From: Allobrachymonas sp.
GTDB taxonomy: Bacteria; Pseudomonadota; Gammaproteobacteria; Burkholderiales; Burkholderiaceae_C
NCBI GenBank assembly: GCA_017996515.1
Contig: JAGOGU010000037.1
Coordinates: 1 to 10,567 of the forward strand
DNA: 10,567 nucleotides
Direction of reading: 5' to 3'
In this document: one piece after another, positions 1 through 6,809 of the stretch
How positions within the stretch are numbered: the first letter of the stretch is position 1
Layout of the letters: each line of letters begins with the position of its first letter
Notes under the pieces: generated by a model
The model's database searches: none
What the model was told of the DNA's origin: nothing
The model's input: the letters and a program-made list of their open reading frames with translations, nothing else
Translations under genes and position numbers: made by a program

Positions 1-92
1 CAGGCGCCGGGCTGCATCACTTTTTGTGCAGTTGCGGGTAAGCAGGCCGCTGCCAACAGCAGGGGCAACACGGAACGAAAGATCGAACCCAA
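1..92 (-). CDS. N-terminal fragment of an exported protein (cut by window edge)
   Basis: Reading leftwards from a TTG at 92, an open frame runs off the window edge after about 30 codons. The peptide begins (L/M)GSIFRSVLPLLLAAACLPATAQKV. It has a positively charged start, a leucine/alanine-rich core and an A-T-A type cleavage site before QK, so it looks like a Sec signal peptide. The start is uncertain. No ATG lies in the frame nearby, and the only good Shine-Dalgarno (GGAGG, complement of 110-114) sits 17 bases upstream of the TTG, which is too far. A CTG start further upstream or a downstream GTG are alternatives. It lies downstream of the acetyltransferase gene in the same direction, separated by 86 bases. 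The mature protein is outside the window, so no function can be given. Confidence 0.4.
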   Translation of the reverse strand, partial: MGSIFRSVLPLLLAAACLPATAQKVMQPGA

Positions 93-178
93 TGTGCGAG
101 TCGTTTGAACCTCCGTTGGAGTCAGTGTCTGTTGTTGGTGCGGTTGATGTGGGTAAAGGGTGTGCTGCAGAGGCTGGT

Positions 179-808
179 TCATGTGTCGCGAATGCCGGGT
201 GAGCGGTGAGTGTAAAAGTCCAAGCGGTATAACAGCTGAGCTTTGGCTTCCGGCCATTCGCCAGCTGTCATGCTGTACATCACGGTATCGCGGATGGTGC
301 CGTCGCGCCGCATTTGATGGCCGCGCAGCACGCCGTCTTTTTTGGCACCCAATCGTTCAATGGCGCGCTGCGAGGCGAAGTTGAAATTGTCGGTGCGCCA
401 GCCCACGACGCGTGCCTGCAGCGCTTCAAAGGCGTGCGCCATCAGCAGGAGTTTGCAGGTGCTGTTGACATGGGTGCGCTGCACGCTTTGGGCATACCAG
501 GTGTAGCCAATTTCCAGCCGCTGGATGGCGGGCACGATGTCGTGGTAACTGGTGCTGCCTAACACCTGGCCCGTGGCTTCATCCACCACGGCAAAGGGCA
601 GGCGTGTGCCTGCCTGCTGCATGTTCAGCGCCGTTTGGATGTAGTCTTTTTCTTGGCCGGGTTCTGGCACGATGGTCACGCGCAGCCGCCACAGTTTTCC
701 GTCTGCCGCAGCGGCGGCCAGCCCGCTGGCGTGCGCCAGGGTGAGCGGTTCCAGCCGCACGCCATGGCGTGACAGCATCAGGGGTTCGACCCAAAGGGCG
801 TTTGCCAT
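179..808 (-). CDS. GNAT-family N-acetyltransferase (RimJ/RimL-like, COG1670 type)
   Basis: A 209-residue protein with the fold signature of acetyl-CoA dependent N-acetyltransferases of the RimJ/RimL group. Visible elements in order: RLEPLTLAHASGL (about 18-30), the usual substrate-side start of this group; beta-strand PFAVVDEATGQVLGSTSY (71-88); RLEIGYTWY (97-105); the acetyl-CoA loop QRTHVNSTCKLLLMAHAFE (110-128), which in this subfamily has a Q-x-T-x-V-N-x-x-C/A-K pattern instead of the classic R/Q-x-x-G-x-G/A; then RTDNFNFASQRAIERLGAKKDGVLR (138-162) and a late DTVMYSMTAGEWP (174-186). The substrate cannot be read from sequence; members of this group act on protein N-termini or small amines. 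The ATG at 808 has GGAG 8 bases upstream, which supports it. It starts 57 bases after the DUF853 gene on the same strand, so co-transcription is likely. Confidence 0.85.
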   Translation of the reverse strand: MANALWVEPLMLSRHGVRLEPLTLAHASGLAAAAADGKLWRLRVTIVPEPGQEKDYIQTALNMQQAGTRLPFAVVDEATGQVLGSTSYHDIVPAIQRLEIGYTWYAQSVQRTHVNSTCKLLLMAHAFEALQARVVGWRTDNFNFASQRAIERLGAKKDGVLRGHQMRRDGTIRDTVMYSMTAGEWPEAKAQLLYRLDFYTHRSPGIRDT

Positions 809-865
809 CGCATGCGCTCCTACCAGTGGTTGGCCAGCAGCAGGCTGTAAAAAGCAGGAAGCGTG

Positions 866-2383
866 TTAGCGCTTGCCGCCGATCAAACTGCCCAGCGCGC
901 CGCGCAGCAAGGATCGGCCCATGCGGCGCATTTCACCTTTGACCACGTTTTGTACCAAGCCGTCGTATTGGCCGCCGCGCGGGCCTGTGCGGCCAAAAAG
1001 CGCTTCTTTGACGACGGTGCCCACATTGCCCAGCAGGCCGCCGTCGTTGTCGGCACTATTGGCAGAACCATTGCCGCCCGTCTGTGTAGCAGCGCCAGGC
1101 TGGCCGCCTGCAGCGTGTGCCTTGAGCATTTCGTAGGCCGACTCGCGGTCTACCGTTTGCTCGTAGGTGCCTGCCACCAGCGAGTTTTTGATGAGGTCGG
1201 CGCGTTGCGCATCGGTGATGGGGCCGATCTGGCTGCCAGGTGGAATCACATACACCCGCTGGGTGATGCCGGGGCGGCCTTTTTCGTCCAGCAAGCTCAC
1301 CAGCGCCTCGCCGGTTGCCAGTTCGGTGATGGCGGTTTCGATGTTCAGACCGGGGTTGCCGCGCATGGTTTCTGCCGTGGCCTTGACGGCGCGCTGGTCA
1401 CGGGCGGTAAAGGCGCGCAGGGCATGCTGCACGCGGTTGCCCAGTTGGGCCAGCACGCTGTCGGGCACGTCGATGGGGTTTTGCGTCACAAAATACACGC
1501 CCACGCCTTTGGATCGAATCAGGCGTACCACCAGTTCGATGCGCTCCAACAGCACCTTGGGCGCGTCGTTGAAAAGCAGATGCGCTTCGTCGAAGAAGAA
1601 GGCGAACTTGGGCTTGTCGGGGTCGCCGATTTCAGGCAGTCGCTCGTACAGCTCAGCCAGCATCCACAGCAGGAAGGTGCCGTACAGGCGGGGCGATTGC
1701 ATGAGTTTGTCTGCACTGAGGATGTTGATGACGCCTTTTCCGCCCACGGTTTGCATCATGTCGTCCAGATTGAGCATGGGCTCGCCAAAGAATTTATCGC
1801 CACCTTGGCTCTCCAGTGTGAGCAAGCCGCGCTGAATGGCGCCGATGCTGGCGGCGCTGACGTTGCCGTATTCGGTGGTGAACTGCTTGGCGTTGTCGCC
1901 CACGTGGGTGAGCATGGCGCGCAGGTCTTTGAGGTCCAGCAGCAGCAGGCCGTTGTCGTCGGCGATTTTGAACACCAGGTTGAGCACGCCGGTTTGCGTG
2001 TCATTCAAATCCAGCATGCGCGCCAGCAGCAGCGGGCCCATGTCGCTGATGGTGGCGCGTATCGGGTGGCCCTGCTCGCCGAATACGTCCCACAGCGTGG
2101 TGGGGCAGCTGGTGGGTTCGGGCTGGGGCAGGCCGCGTTCCTTCAGGATGTCGGCCATCTTGCCGCCGATGGTGCCGGGCTGGCTGATGCCGGTCAGGTC
2201 GCCCTTCACGTCGGCCATGAATACGGGCACGCCGATGAGGCTGAACGACTCGGCCAGTTTTTGCAGCGTGACGGTTTTTCCGGTGCCCGTGGCGCCGGTG
2301 ATGAGGCCGTGGCGGTTGGCCAGGCCGGGCAGAATGGAGCAAGAAATTTCGCCGTGCTGGGCAATCAGAATGGGGTTGGGCAT
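866..2383 (-). CDS. yjgR: HerA-like DUF853 (YjgR-type) P-loop ATPase
   Basis: A 505-residue protein matching the DUF853/YjgR family of HerA/FtsK-like ATPases in length and layout. The N-terminal strand [26 protein letters not shown] leads into a textbook Walker A, GATGTGKT, at residues 30-37, followed by [14 protein letters not shown] (54-67), which is characteristic of the family. Walker B is [12 protein letters not shown] (260-271), with the acidic DEAH pair at 265-266. The segment [31 protein letters not shown] (295-325) holds the sensor and the arginine-finger-like GNR. A low-complexity Gly/Gln/Asn linker (about 426-449) precedes a basic, probably helical C-terminal tail. The physiological role of DUF853 proteins is not settled; motor or helicase activity on DNA is inferred from the HerA relationship. 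The start at 2383 is supported by AAAGGA 7 bases upstream. Likely first gene of a leftward unit with the acetyltransferase; divergent from yebC. Confidence 0.9.
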   Translation of the reverse strand: MPNPILIAQHGEISCSILPGLANRHGLITGATGTGKTVTLQKLAESFSLIGVPVFMADVKGDLTGISQPGTIGGKMADILKERGLPQPEPTSCPTTLWDVFGEQGHPIRATISDMGPLLLARMLDLNDTQTGVLNLVFKIADDNGLLLLDLKDLRAMLTHVGDNAKQFTTEYGNVSAASIGAIQRGLLTLESQGGDKFFGEPMLNLDDMMQTVGGKGVINILSADKLMQSPRLYGTFLLWMLAELYERLPEIGDPDKPKFAFFFDEAHLLFNDAPKVLLERIELVVRLIRSKGVGVYFVTQNPIDVPDSVLAQLGNRVQHALRAFTARDQRAVKATAETMRGNPGLNIETAITELATGEALVSLLDEKGRPGITQRVYVIPPGSQIGPITDAQRADLIKNSLVAGTYEQTVDRESAYEMLKAHAAGGQPGAATQTGGNGSANSADNDGGLLGNVGTVVKEALFGRTGPRGGQYDGLVQNVVKGEMRRMGRSLLRGALGSLIGGKR

Positions 2384-2390
2384 GGTGCTT

Positions 2391-2396
2391 TCCTTT
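2391..2396 (-). promoter_or_regulatory. Ribosome binding site of the DUF853 gene
   Basis: The complement of 2391-2396 reads AAAGGA and lies 7 bases before the ATG at 2383. This fixes the start in favour of any downstream in-frame ATG and matches the family N-terminus. Confidence 0.6.
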
Positions 2397-2479
2397 GGAG
2401 TGCAACAGCTAGCTGAAATGGTTGGTGAAAAAGCCTGCGTGTTTGCCGCCCACAGAGTCGGACGTGCAAAGTCAAACGG

Positions 2480-2485
2480 TAAAAT
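2480..2485 (+). promoter_or_regulatory. Possible -10 element upstream of yebC
   Basis: TAAAAT lies 43 bases upstream of the yebC ATG in the divergent intergenic region. It resembles the -10 element and the context (GGTAAAATC) is common before Burkholderiales genes, but no convincing -35 hexamer sits 16-18 bases upstream. A second weak candidate is TATTAC at 2493-2498. This is a suggestion only. Confidence 0.25.
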
Positions 2486-2528
2486 CAGCCGCTATTACAC
2501 CAAATATTCAAAGCAAAGGTTAAATATC

Positions 2529-3257
2529 ATGGCAGGTCACAGCAAATGGGCCAATATCCAGCACCGCAAAGGGCGGCAAGACGAAAAGCGCGGCAAGATC
2601 TGGACGCGCATCATCCGTGAAATCATCGTGGCGGCGCGCGCCGGTGGAGGCGACGCCGCCGCCAACCCGCGCCTGCGCCTGGCGATTGAAAAAGCCAAGG
2701 CGGCCAATATGCCGGCCGATAACATCAAGCGCAATATCGACAAGGCCACAGGTAACCTGGAAGGCGTCACCTACGAAGAAATCCGCTACGAAGGCTATGG
2801 CATTGGCGGAGCGGCCATCATCGTGGACACCATGACCGACAACCGCGTGCGCACCGTGGCCGAAGTGCGCCACATCCTCAGCAAAAACGGTGGCAATCTG
2901 GGCACCGAAGGTTCGGTGGCCTTCCAGTTCAAACACTGTGGCCAGATCATTTTTGCCCCCGGCACGTCAGAAGATAAAGTCATGGAAGTGGCGCTGGATG
3001 CGGGCGCAGAAGACGTGATGACCGATGACGACGGCGCCATCGAGGTGCTCACCGCCCCTGCCGATTTTGAGACAGTGAAAAATGCACTGGAAGCCGCCGG
3101 CCTGAACGCCGAAGTGGCTGAAGTGACCATGCGGGCAGAAAACACCATTGCCTTGGCGGGCGAAGAGGCACAAAAAATGCAGAAGCTGCTGGATGCGCTC
3201 GAAGACCAGGACGATGTGCAAAACGTGTACCACAATGCGGAGCTGGATTTGGGGTAG
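2529..3257 (+). CDS. yebC: YebC/PmpR family protein
   Basis: A 242-residue protein that matches YebC/PmpR in length and along its whole sequence. Landmarks: the invariant start [25 protein letters not shown] (1-25), the helical first domain with [30 protein letters not shown], then [28 protein letters not shown] and the signature [16 protein letters not shown] near the middle, and the acidic end with [19 protein letters not shown]. The family was described as transcriptional regulators (PmpR) and more recently linked to translation, relieving ribosome stalling at proline-rich stretches; which applies here cannot be read from sequence. The reading frame is open far upstream, and an in-frame ATG at 2418 exists, but the conserved [10 protein letters not shown] start plus AAAGG about 9-10 bases before it make 2529 the right choice. 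It begins the rightward block, divergent from the DUF853 gene. Confidence 0.95.
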   Translation: MAGHSKWANIQHRKGRQDEKRGKIWTRIIREIIVAARAGGGDAAANPRLRLAIEKAKAANMPADNIKRNIDKATGNLEGVTYEEIRYEGYGIGGAAIIVDTMTDNRVRTVAEVRHILSKNGGNLGTEGSVAFQFKHCGQIIFAPGTSEDKVMEVALDAGAEDVMTDDDGAIEVLTAPADFETVKNALEAAGLNAEVAEVTMRAENTIALAGEEAQKMQKLLDALEDQDDVQNVYHNAELDLG

Positions 3258-3308
3258 GCTTCGGATGAGGTCCATCTTGTTCACAGCGTTTTTTGTTGAG
3301 CCCCAAAC

Positions 3309-3734
3309 ATGCGTAACTATCTGAAAACACTGGTTTTGGTGATGTCGCTGCTGTTCACGGCTTCGTGGGCGTTGGCGGCAGCGCCTGAACGCGAACGCGG
3401 TGTTTCGATGCATATGCTGCCCAAACGGATTGCTGACCTGCAGGGCCAAAAATGGGGGTTTATCATTGCATATACCGCGTATTTGCAGCCCGAAAAGCAA
3501 CAGCCCATTTTGCAATCTGTCGAAGAAATCCGCGCGTTTTTCAGCAAGCAAGACCGTGCGGTGCAGCAAAACGGGATTTGGGTTGTTGTGACGCATCCTG
3601 ATGCTTATTCGGAGCCAGAAAAAGCGTTGCTGGAAGCGCTAAAGGCCTTGTGCCGTAAAGAAAAAATTCCTCTTTTTATCGCACGCGCGGCCCAACTCCC
3701 CCATGGATGGCAACGTTACGACAACTTGCCCTGA
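3309..3734 (+). CDS. Small predicted secreted protein, family not recognised
   Basis: A 141-residue protein I do not recognise. It opens with a clear Sec signal peptide: MRNYLK, a hydrophobic core TLVLVMSLLFTASW, and an A-L-A site giving cleavage after about residue 23. The mature part of about 118 residues is soluble and mixed in charge: WGFIIAYTAYL (49-59), a helix-like segment around QPILQSVEEIRAFFSKQ (65-81), a strand GIWVVVTHPDAY (88-99), then a lysine/glutamate-rich helix and PLFIARAAQLPHGWQRYD near the end. There is one cysteine, so no internal disulphide, and no lipobox or membrane anchor beyond the signal. Coding looks real because codon use matches its neighbours, the signal peptide is good, and it fits neatly between yebC (51 bases before) and purD (28 bases after). 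The alternating helix/strand layout would suit a small alpha/beta domain. Function unknown; periplasmic location inferred. Confidence 0.7.
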   Translation: MRNYLKTLVLVMSLLFTASWALAAAPERERGVSMHMLPKRIADLQGQKWGFIIAYTAYLQPEKQQPILQSVEEIRAFFSKQDRAVQQNGIWVVVTHPDAYSEPEKALLEALKALCRKEKIPLFIARAAQLPHGWQRYDNLP

Positions 3735-3762
3735 GCATATTTAACTTTTGAACAAACGTCTT

Positions 3763-5055
3763 ATGAAAATTCTCGTTATCGGTTCAGGCGGGCGCGAACA
3801 CGCCTTGGCATGGAAGCTGGCGCAATCGGAAAAAGCCAGCCGGGTGTATGTAGCGCCGGGCAATGGCGGCACGGCCAGAGAAACGGTGCTGGAGAATCTG
3901 CCCATCACCGATCCGAAAGAGCTGTGCCAATGGGCGCTGGCAGAAAAAGTGGATCTCACCGTGGTGGGCCCCGAAGCGCCGCTGGCCGCGGGCGTGGTGG
4001 ATATCTTTCGGGCTGCGGGCTTGCGCATTTTTGGCCCCACACAGGCTGCTGCCCAACTGGAAAGCTCCAAGGCGTTCAGCAAAGCCTTCATGCAGCGTCA
4101 CGGCATTCCCACCGCTGCATTCGACACCTTCAACGATGCGGCTGCCGCCCATGCCTATATCGACCAAATCGGCGCGCCGATCGTGGTCAAGGCCGACGGT
4201 CTGGCCGCAGGCAAAGGCGTGGTGGTGGCACAAACGCTGGAAGAAGCCCATGCCGCTGTGGATGACATGCTGGGCGGCAACACCTTGGGTGTTAAGCACA
4301 ACGGCGAAGCCCGCGTGGTGATCGAAGAGTTTTTGCAAGGCGAAGAAGCCAGCTTCATGGTGGTGTGCAACGGCAGCGACGTCGTGGCGCTGGCCACCAG
4401 TCAGGATCACAAGCGCCTGCTCAACAACGACCAAGGCCCCAACACCGGCGGCATGGGGGCGTATTCGCCCGCGCCGGTGGTAACCGCCGAAGTCCATGCC
4501 CGCGCCATGCGCGAGGTGATACTGCCTACGCTGCGCGGCATGGCCAAAGACGGCATTCCCTACACCGGATTTTTGTATGCCGGCCTGATGATCGATGCGC
4601 AAGGCCAGGTCAAAACGCTGGAATTCAACTGCCGCATGGGTGACCCTGAAACCCAGCCGATTTTGATGCGCCTGAAAAGCGATCTTTTCGACTTGCTGTG
4701 GGTGGCAACCGACACCGGTGCCAACAAGCCACTGGCCGACCTCAACCTGCAATGGGATCGCCGCGTGGCGTTGGGCGTGGTGGTGGCTGCTGCGGGCTAT
4801 CCGGCGCAGCCCCGCACGGGCGACCGCATCACGCAACTGCCGACCGATAGTGCGGATGTCAAAGTCTTTCATGCAGGCACTCGCTTGCAAGACGATGGGC
4901 AGTTGGTCAGCAGCGGCGGGCGCGTGCTGTGCGTCACCGCCTTGGCCGACAGCGTGAAACAAGCCCAACCCAAAGCCTACGCCGCCGTGCAGCAGGTGCA
5001 ATTGGCGGGCATGCAATATCGCAGCGATATTGGGCATCGTGCGGTGGGGGGCTAA
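3763..5055 (+). CDS. purD: Phosphoribosylamine--glycine ligase (GAR synthetase)
   Basis: Catalyses ATP + 5-phosphoribosylamine + glycine to glycinamide ribonucleotide, ADP and phosphate, the second step of purine synthesis, in the cytoplasm. The 430 residues equal the usual PurD length. Seen in order: N-domain start MKILVIGSGGREHALAWKL (1-19), VGPEAPLAAGVVD (68-80), ATP-grasp segment VVKADGLAAGKGVVV (141-155), EEFLQGEEASFMVV (188-201), the long conserved run from ATSQDHKRLL through GPNTGGMGAYSP (211-236), and the signature FNCRMGDPETQ (288-298), where E287 and N289 are the expected metal-site residues. The C-terminal domain is complete. An in-frame TTG at 3748 would add five residues, but the canonical start is MKILVIGSGG. 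There is no obvious Shine-Dalgarno. In related genomes purD is often followed by hemF and nadD; here rsfS follows directly. Confidence 0.97.
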   Translation: MKILVIGSGGREHALAWKLAQSEKASRVYVAPGNGGTARETVLENLPITDPKELCQWALAEKVDLTVVGPEAPLAAGVVDIFRAAGLRIFGPTQAAAQLESSKAFSKAFMQRHGIPTAAFDTFNDAAAAHAYIDQIGAPIVVKADGLAAGKGVVVAQTLEEAHAAVDDMLGGNTLGVKHNGEARVVIEEFLQGEEASFMVVCNGSDVVALATSQDHKRLLNNDQGPNTGGMGAYSPAPVVTAEVHARAMREVILPTLRGMAKDGIPYTGFLYAGLMIDAQGQVKTLEFNCRMGDPETQPILMRLKSDLFDLLWVATDTGANKPLADLNLQWDRRVALGVVVAAAGYPAQPRTGDRITQLPTDSADVKVFHAGTRLQDDGQLVSSGGRVLCVTALADSVKQAQPKAYAAVQQVQLAGMQYRSDIGHRAVGG

Positions 5056-5091
5056 AAGCTTTCACCCAAGCCGGGGGCAGGGCGGCTGTAA

Positions 5092-5187
5092 GATGCAGCA
5101 CATGCACCACATGGCGCCCGAGTCTGCAAGCGAAATCTTGTGCCCAGGCGAGCGGCACAGTATATTGAGAGTCATCCACTTTATCGA
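5092..5187 (+). pseudogene. nadD: Possible C-terminal remnant of nadD
   Basis: The purD-rsfS gap holds no intact gene, but one frame from 5137 to 5187 reads LVPRRAAQYIESHPLYR. NadD (nicotinate-mononucleotide adenylyltransferase) typically ends in a pattern like LVP-x-x-V-x-x-YI-x-x-H/N-x-LYR, and nadD is normally the gene directly before rsfS. The stretch ends 8 bases before the rsfS ATG, where nadD should end. In another frame just upstream (5123-5137) the codons read SASEI, close to the I-S-(A/S)-(S/T)-E-I-R motif that precedes this tail in NadD. In NadD about a dozen residues separate the two motifs, so a short deletion plus frameshift would be needed. The frame has a TAA at 5089-5091 and no usable start. 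The 17-residue match is short and made from memory, so chance is possible; position strengthens it. Confidence 0.45.
5138..5166 (+). promoter_or_regulatory. Candidate sigma70 promoter for rsfS
   Basis: TTGTGC (5138-5143) is followed after exactly 17 bases by TATATT (5161-5166), about 30 bases before the rsfS ATG. The -10 matches the consensus at five of six positions, the -35 at three. It lies inside the suspected nadD remnant, so if real it could be a promoter gained when the ancestral operon was broken. Confidence 0.35.
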
Positions 5188-5195
5188 ACACCTTT

Positions 5196-5921
5196 ATGCA
5201 AGCTGAAACCTCTGAAACCGCCGTGAAAAAAACGGTACAAAAACTGCAACGCGCCATCGTCGATGGTTTGGAAGACGTCAAGGCGCAAGATATTCGGGTG
5301 TTTGACACCGAGCATCTTTCGGCGCTGTTCGAGCGCGTGGTGGTTGCTTCAGGCAACACCAACCGTCAAACACGGGCGCTGGCGGCCAGCGTGCGCGATG
5401 CGGTGCGCCAGGCCGGGTTTGACAAGCCCCGCATCGAGGGGGAAGAGAACGGTGAGTGGATCATCGTGGATTGCGGCGCGGCGGTGGTGCACATCATGCA
5501 GCCTGCCATTCGCCAGTACTACACGCTCGAAGATATTTGGGGCGAAAAGCCCGTGCGCATGCGCATCGGCAAAGCCCGCGCCAAAGCCGCGGTGAAAAAA
5601 ATCGCTGAAAATTCGACTAAAGCAGCCAAACCGGCGGCGAAAAAAATGGCATCTCGCACTGCCAGCACAGGTACCACCAAGGCTACCGCCAAAAAAGCAG
5701 CAGCTGGCACGGCGACCGTAGCCGACAAAAAAACTGCCAGCAAACCGGCCACTCAAACCGTGCGCAAAAAGCCAACGCGCGCCGCCGCGTCTGCAGCAGC
5801 CAAGGCTAGTCCCAAGACAAGTACCAAGGCAAGCACCAAGACAAGTGGCAAAGCCGCGGCCAAGCCTGCTGCCAAAAGCACTCCGGCGAAAAAAACCGCA
5901 GCCAGCAAAAAAACGACTTGA
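5196..5921 (+). CDS. rsfS: Ribosome silencing factor RsfS with long Lys/Ala-rich tail
   Basis: Residues 1 to about 124 are a full RsfS/YbeB (Iojap) domain: LQRAIVDGLEDVKAQDIRVFDTEHL (17-41), LFERVVVASGNTNRQTRALAASV (44-66), corresponding to the family's strand plus G-x-S/N-x-R-Q motif, and EWIIVDCGAAVVHIMQPAIRQYYTLEDIWGEKP (87-119). RsfS binds protein uL14 of the 50S subunit and blocks joining with 30S, turning translation down in starvation or stationary phase. The usual length is about 105-150 residues; here a tail of about 117 residues follows, made almost only of K, A, T, S and P with repeated AKK, KPAAK and STK motifs, like bacterial histone-H1-like proteins. The tail is probably disordered and strongly basic, so it could bind RNA or DNA (inference). 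There is no clear Shine-Dalgarno; the start is set by the domain. rlmH follows 310 bases later. Confidence 0.93.
   Translation: MQAETSETAVKKTVQKLQRAIVDGLEDVKAQDIRVFDTEHLSALFERVVVASGNTNRQTRALAASVRDAVRQAGFDKPRIEGEENGEWIIVDCGAAVVHIMQPAIRQYYTLEDIWGEKPVRMRIGKARAKAAVKKIAENSTKAAKPAAKKMASRTASTGTTKATAKKAAAGTATVADKKTASKPATQTVRKKPTRAAASAAAKASPKTSTKASTKTSGKAAAKPAAKSTPAKKTAASKKTT
5812..5847 (+). repeat. Three 12-base tandem repeats inside the rsfS tail
   Basis: CCAAGACAAGTA, CCAAGGCAAGCA and CCAAGACAAGTG follow each other without a gap. The repeat is in frame (12 bases, four codons) and encodes the K-x-S-x-K type units of the tail. Such short in-frame repeats can grow or shrink by slippage without breaking the gene. 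Confidence 0.8.
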
Positions 5922-6049
5922 GCATTCAGACGTTATTGGAAAAACGTGCTTGGCATGCGCACCATGGCTGCCCGGAATGAAAGTTGTTTTTGAGGGGCGT
6001 TGAGTGGTTGGCTTTCGACATGCTTGATATACCAAGGAATCAACTTCAA

Positions 6050-6095
6050 CCCCTCTTCTCTCTCTCTCGCTGGCGGGAGTGGGTTGGGGTGAGGG
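6050..6095. repeat. REP-like intergenic inverted repeat
   Basis: The outer arms CCCTC (6051-6055) and GAGGG (6091-6095) bracket an inner hairpin CTCTCGC (6064-6070) with GCGGGAG (6073-6079; one G-T pair). The right half, GGGTTGGGGTGAGGG (6081-6095), matches a pattern I know from many proteobacterial intergenic repeats of the type CCCTCTC...GAGAGGGTTGGGGTGAGGG. Only one copy is in the window, so family membership is by recognition, not by alignment. Confidence 0.55.
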
Positions 6096-6218
6096 TGGCT
6101 GTATCCGCTGCAAAAATAACGGATTGTTTGCGCAACAAGCCTTCCATCCCCATCTCATTCACACACTTGAAAAAGCCACAGGGGCATCATTCGCAGACGA
6201 ATCCAACGTGTCCTGCAT

Positions 6219-6226
6219 GGAGGGGG
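6219..6226 (+). promoter_or_regulatory. Strong ribosome binding site of rlmH
   Basis: GGAGGGGG ends 5 bases before the ATG at 6232. A second in-frame ATG at 6217 overlaps this site and would add MEGAC; the placement of the site and the conserved [10 protein letters not shown] start favour 6232. Confidence 0.65.
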
Positions 6227-6231
6227 CTTGT

Positions 6232-6702
6232 ATGAAGCTCACCATCATTGCCGTTGGCCAGAAAATGCCTGCTTGGGCGCAAACTGCGTTTGATGATTAC
6301 GCCAAGCGCTTTCCGCCCGAATTGCCGCTGAATTGCAAAACCGTCAAGACCGAGCCGCGCGCTGGCGGCAAAACAGCCGAACAGGCCATGCTGGCCGAGC
6401 GCACGCGCATTGAAGCGGCCATTCCCAAAAACGCCCACATGGTGGCGTTGGACGAGCGTGGTACCAGCCTGACCACCAAGGCACTGGCCGACAAGCTGCG
6501 CGCTTGGCAGCAAATGGGCGACGACGTGGCTTTGCTGATTGGCGGGCCAGACGGGCTGCACCCGCAACTGCGCCAGGCTGCGCACGAGCGCATTCGCCTG
6601 TCTGACCTGACTTTGCCACACGCCATGGCGCGCGTGTTGCTGGCGGAGCAGTTGTACCGAGCCTGGTCGGTCAATGCGGGGCACCCTTACCATCGGGAAT
6701 AG
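6232..6702 (+). CDS. rlmH: 23S rRNA (pseudouridine-1915 N3)-methyltransferase RlmH
   Basis: Methylates N3 of pseudouridine 1915 in helix 69 of 23S rRNA, using S-adenosylmethionine, on assembled 70S ribosomes. At 156 residues it has exactly the usual size of this SPOUT-class enzyme. Landmarks: [15 protein letters not shown] (1-15), [11 protein letters not shown] (23-33), [21 protein letters not shown] (69-89), the SAM-binding knot residues LLIGGPDGL (101-109), and the C-terminal run [34 protein letters not shown] (123-156), which holds the family-wide TLPH, EQLYRA and G-x-PYH motifs. All expected key residues are present. It lies in the conserved rsfS-rlmH-maf order, with maf 107 bases downstream. 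Confidence 0.96.
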   Translation: MKLTIIAVGQKMPAWAQTAFDDYAKRFPPELPLNCKTVKTEPRAGGKTAEQAMLAERTRIEAAIPKNAHMVALDERGTSLTTKALADKLRAWQQMGDDVALLIGGPDGLHPQLRQAAHERIRLSDLTLPHAMARVLLAEQLYRAWSVNAGHPYHRE

Positions 6703-6809
6703 GATCTGGAGTAGGGTTCGTTTCAAGCGTTTCCGGTTTTCGTTTGGCAGCGCACATGCATTGCCGTCACCTTTTCACACACTTTTCAGTGCCTTCTTGG
6801 CGAATCGTT

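Larger units (their letters stand above)
5922..6231. other. Non-coding gap between rsfS and rlmH
   Basis: 310 bases with no gene I can support. It contains one REP-like inverted repeat (6050-6095) and a small perfect 5-bp hairpin ATTCG-CAGA-CGAAT just before rlmH (about 6189-6202). I see no convincing promoter or terminator. In related genomes rsfS and rlmH are usually close together, so the gap looks expanded. Confidence 0.6.

Noticed and set aside
863-2416. 517-codon open frame opposite the DUF853 gene
   Set aside because: It is a shadow of the high-GC DUF853 gene on the other strand; its product has no recognisable domain and is rich in Ala, Gly, His and Gln in a way typical of antisense frames.
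1836-2528. Long in-frame N-terminal extension of YebC
   Set aside because: The canonical [10 protein letters not shown] start at 2529 has a fitting ribosome binding site, and the extension overlaps the DUF853 gene.
3784-5037. 417-codon open frame opposite purD
   Set aside because: Antisense shadow of an intact, well-conserved purD; no ribosome binding site or domain.
5349-6158. 269-codon minus-strand frame across rsfS and the following gap
   Set aside because: It consists mainly of Cys/Gly/Phe/Arg runs mirroring the Lys/Ala tail codons of rsfS.
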